Part shown: one piece after another, positions 5,997-7,484 of the stretch
Layout of the letters: each line of letters starts with the position of its first letter
Position numbering within the stretch: position 1 is the first letter of the stretch
Assembly: GCA_014382685.1 (NCBI GenBank)
Contig: JACNJG010000125.1
Location: 1 to 7,484, forward strand
DNA: 7,484 nt
Direction: 5' to 3'
Source of the DNA: Candidatus Cloacimonadota bacterium
Lineage (GTDB): Bacteria; Cloacimonadota; Cloacimonadia; JGIOTU-2
Translations under genes and position numbers: made by a program
The notes under the pieces: generated by a model
The model's input: the letters and a program-made list of their open reading frames with translations, nothing else
Database searches by the model: none
Told to the model about the DNA's origin: nothing

Positions 5997-7484
5997 ATGG
6001 ATAATGAAAATCAACTCATTCATGCGAGAAAAGAAAAACTTGGACGCCTGCTCGAAATGGGGGCAAATCCATTCCCCACAAAAGCAGAACGTACTCATCA
6101 AATTAAAGAGATTTTTGACAATACCAAGTCATTTATTGATAATAAAACTACTTTAGATGTTGTCGGCAGAATTCGCTCTCTCAGGAAAATGGGTAAAGCA
6201 AGTTTCTGCAATATCGAAGATGAAACAGGAAAAATTCAAATATATATTAAACGTGATGATATCGGGCAGAAAAAATATAAGATATTCAAACAGTGTGATC
6301 TTGGGGACTTCGTGCACGTAAAAGGTTTTGTCTTTTATACTCAAACTAACGAGCTTTCAATTCATGCAGAAGAGTTCACCTTCCTTGCAAAAGCGATCCG
6401 ACCGCTTCCTGTAGTGAAAGAAAAAATCGAGGATGGTAAAAAAATTGTATATGACCAATTCGCTGATAAAGAACTACGCTACCGCAAGCGGTATCTTGAT
6501 CTTCTCCTCAATCCGGAGGTGAAAGAAACCTTTAAAACACGTAGCAAGATCATCAAAATGATGAGAGAATTTCTTGATGCAAGAGGATACATCGAAGTAG
6601 AAACCCCGATCCTTCAGCCAATATATGGCGGAGCAGCGGCACAGCCATTTGTAACCCAGCACAACAAACTCGATATGGAACTTTATCTCAGAATAGCTGA
6701 TGAACTCTATCTAAAACGGCTGATCATCGGCGGGTTTGAAAAAGTGTATGAGGTGTGTAAGGATTTCCGTAATGAGGGTATGGATAGAACTCACAATCCC
6801 GAATTTACGCAGATAGAATTGTATGAAGCTTATGCAGATTACAATGACATTATGGATCTTGTCGAAGATATGCTTGCAGGTATCGCTCAGGAAGTATGCG
6901 ACACTTTGAAGATCAAATATGATGCGCATACAATTGATATGTCAAAACCATGGCAGCGCAAGCCAATGATGGAACTTATCAAAGAATATGCAGGCATCGA
7001 TGTTGAAAATTCAACAATGGAAGAACTTCTTGCTTTTTGCAAAGAACATGAGATCGAACTGGATGTGAAGAGCTTTGGGAAAATTATAGATGAGATTTTT
7101 AAGCGTTTCGTGGAAGACAATCTCATTCAACCTACTTTTGTGATCGATTACCCGAAAGAGATATCACCACTTGCAAAATCCAAACTCGATAACCCTCAAC
7201 TTGTTGAGCGTTTCGAGATATTTATCGGCGGATTGGAACTCGGAAACTGTTTTAGTGAATTGAACGATCCGATCGATCAAAGAGAACGCCTTGAAAGCCA
7301 GGCAGAGCAGCGAGAGCTGGGAGATGTCGAAGCAAGTGAAGTTGATGAGGATTTCCTCGAAGCAATGGAATACGGCATGCCCCCTACAGGCGGACTCGGG
7401 CTCGGTATCGACAGGATCATTATGCTTTTCACAAATTCTCATAATATAAAAGATGTAATTTTATTCCCGCAAATGCGACCGGAA
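5997..7484 (+). CDS. lysS: lysyl-tRNA synthetase, class II (3' end beyond window)
   Basis: The frame is open for 496 codons to the window edge without a stop. It ends ILFPQMRPE, where the E. coli enzyme ends LFPAMRPVK, so only a few residues are probably missing. The protein charges tRNA-Lys. An N-terminal OB-fold anticodon-binding domain (about 52-130) contains VVGRIRSLRKMGKASF. Class II motif 1 is near 193-207 (LDARGYIEVETPILQ). Motif 2 is near 250-274, with FRNEG (257-261) and HNPEFTQIE (266-274). Motif 3 is GGLGLGIDRI (465-474). The lysine-site neighbourhood LRIADELYLKRL (231-242) keeps the Glu of the usual PELYLKR. The common GGAxARPF reads GGAAAQPF here (211-218). The ATG at 5997 is 8 bp after prfB, with AGAGGTT (5987-5993) as the ribosome binding site overlapping the prfB stop. 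The prfB-lysS order is also that of E. coli. Confidence 0.96.
   Translation, partial: MDNENQLIHARKEKLGRLLEMGANPFPTKAERTHQIKEIFDNTKSFIDNKTTLDVVGRIRSLRKMGKASFCNIEDETGKIQIYIKRDDIGQKKYKIFKQCDLGDFVHVKGFVFYTQTNELSIHAEEFTFLAKAIRPLPVVKEKIEDGKKIVYDQFADKELRYRKRYLDLLLNPEVKETFKTRSKIIKMMREFLDARGYIEVETPILQPIYGGAAAQPFVTQHNKLDMELYLRIADELYLKRLIIGGFEKVYEVCKDFRNEGMDRTHNPEFTQIELYEAYADYNDIMDLVEDMLAGIAQEVCDTLKIKYDAHTIDMSKPWQRKPMMELIKEYAGIDVENSTMEELLAFCKEHEIELDVKSFGKIIDEIFKRFVEDNLIQPTFVIDYPKEISPLAKSKLDNPQLVERFEIFIGGLELGNCFSELNDPIDQRERLESQAEQRELGDVEASEVDEDFLEAMEYGMPPTGGLGLGIDRIIMLFTNSHNIKDVILFPQMRPE

Overview
The window is ordinary bacterial chromosome of moderately low G+C (about 40% by eye). It holds eight genes in two opposing arrangements and no RNA gene, CRISPR array, IS element or prophage that I can see. 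A membrane-anchored PpiD/SurA-type folding factor and a type IV pilin-like protein suggest a diderm, Gram-negative-like cell. Shine-Dalgarno sites are clear for several genes. The gene set and protein style would fit a Cloacimonadota- or Fibrobacterota/Marinimicrobia-like lineage, but this is a guess from general resemblance, not a demonstrated assignment.

Layout. Positions 1-85 are a short leader, with a good ribosome binding site for a 597-residue PpiD-like peptidyl-prolyl isomerase (86-1879, +). A strong, apparently bidirectional hairpin terminator (1904-1934) separates it from two minus-strand genes. These are a 119-residue pilin-like protein (1952-2311) and, upstream of it in transcription, a YigZ/IMPACT-family protein (2368-2943). 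A 76-bp divergent intergenic region (2944-3019) carries an inverted repeat, TGTCAA-N6-TTGACA. From there a dense plus-strand cluster runs off the right edge: a DUF523/TudS-like protein (3020-3487), a cold-shock-domain protein overlapping it by 17 bp (3471-3677), a dGTPase-like HD phosphohydrolase (3692-4852), peptide chain release factor 2 (prfB, 4881-5988) and lysyl-tRNA synthetase (lysS, 5997 to the window end, probably only a few codons short of complete).

How the genes fit together. The plus-strand cluster combines nucleotide housekeeping (possible thio-UMP desulfidase, dNTP hydrolase), RNA chaperoning (Csp) and translation (RF2, LysRS). Gaps of 8-28 bp, one overlap and no visible internal terminator suggest co-transcription. 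The prfB-lysS pair is the same neighbour pair as in Escherichia coli.

The most instructive element is the programmed +1 frameshift in prfB. An in-frame TGA at 4953-4955 sits in the classic context of an internal GGAGGT followed by TAT CTT TGA C. The real gene therefore starts at 4881, not at the downstream ATG at 4999 that a plain ORF caller would choose. I found no convincing undescribed system. The remaining points of interest are the pilin-like protein without Glu+5, a tandem repeat in the PpiD-like protein, the divergent palindrome, and several start-site questions.
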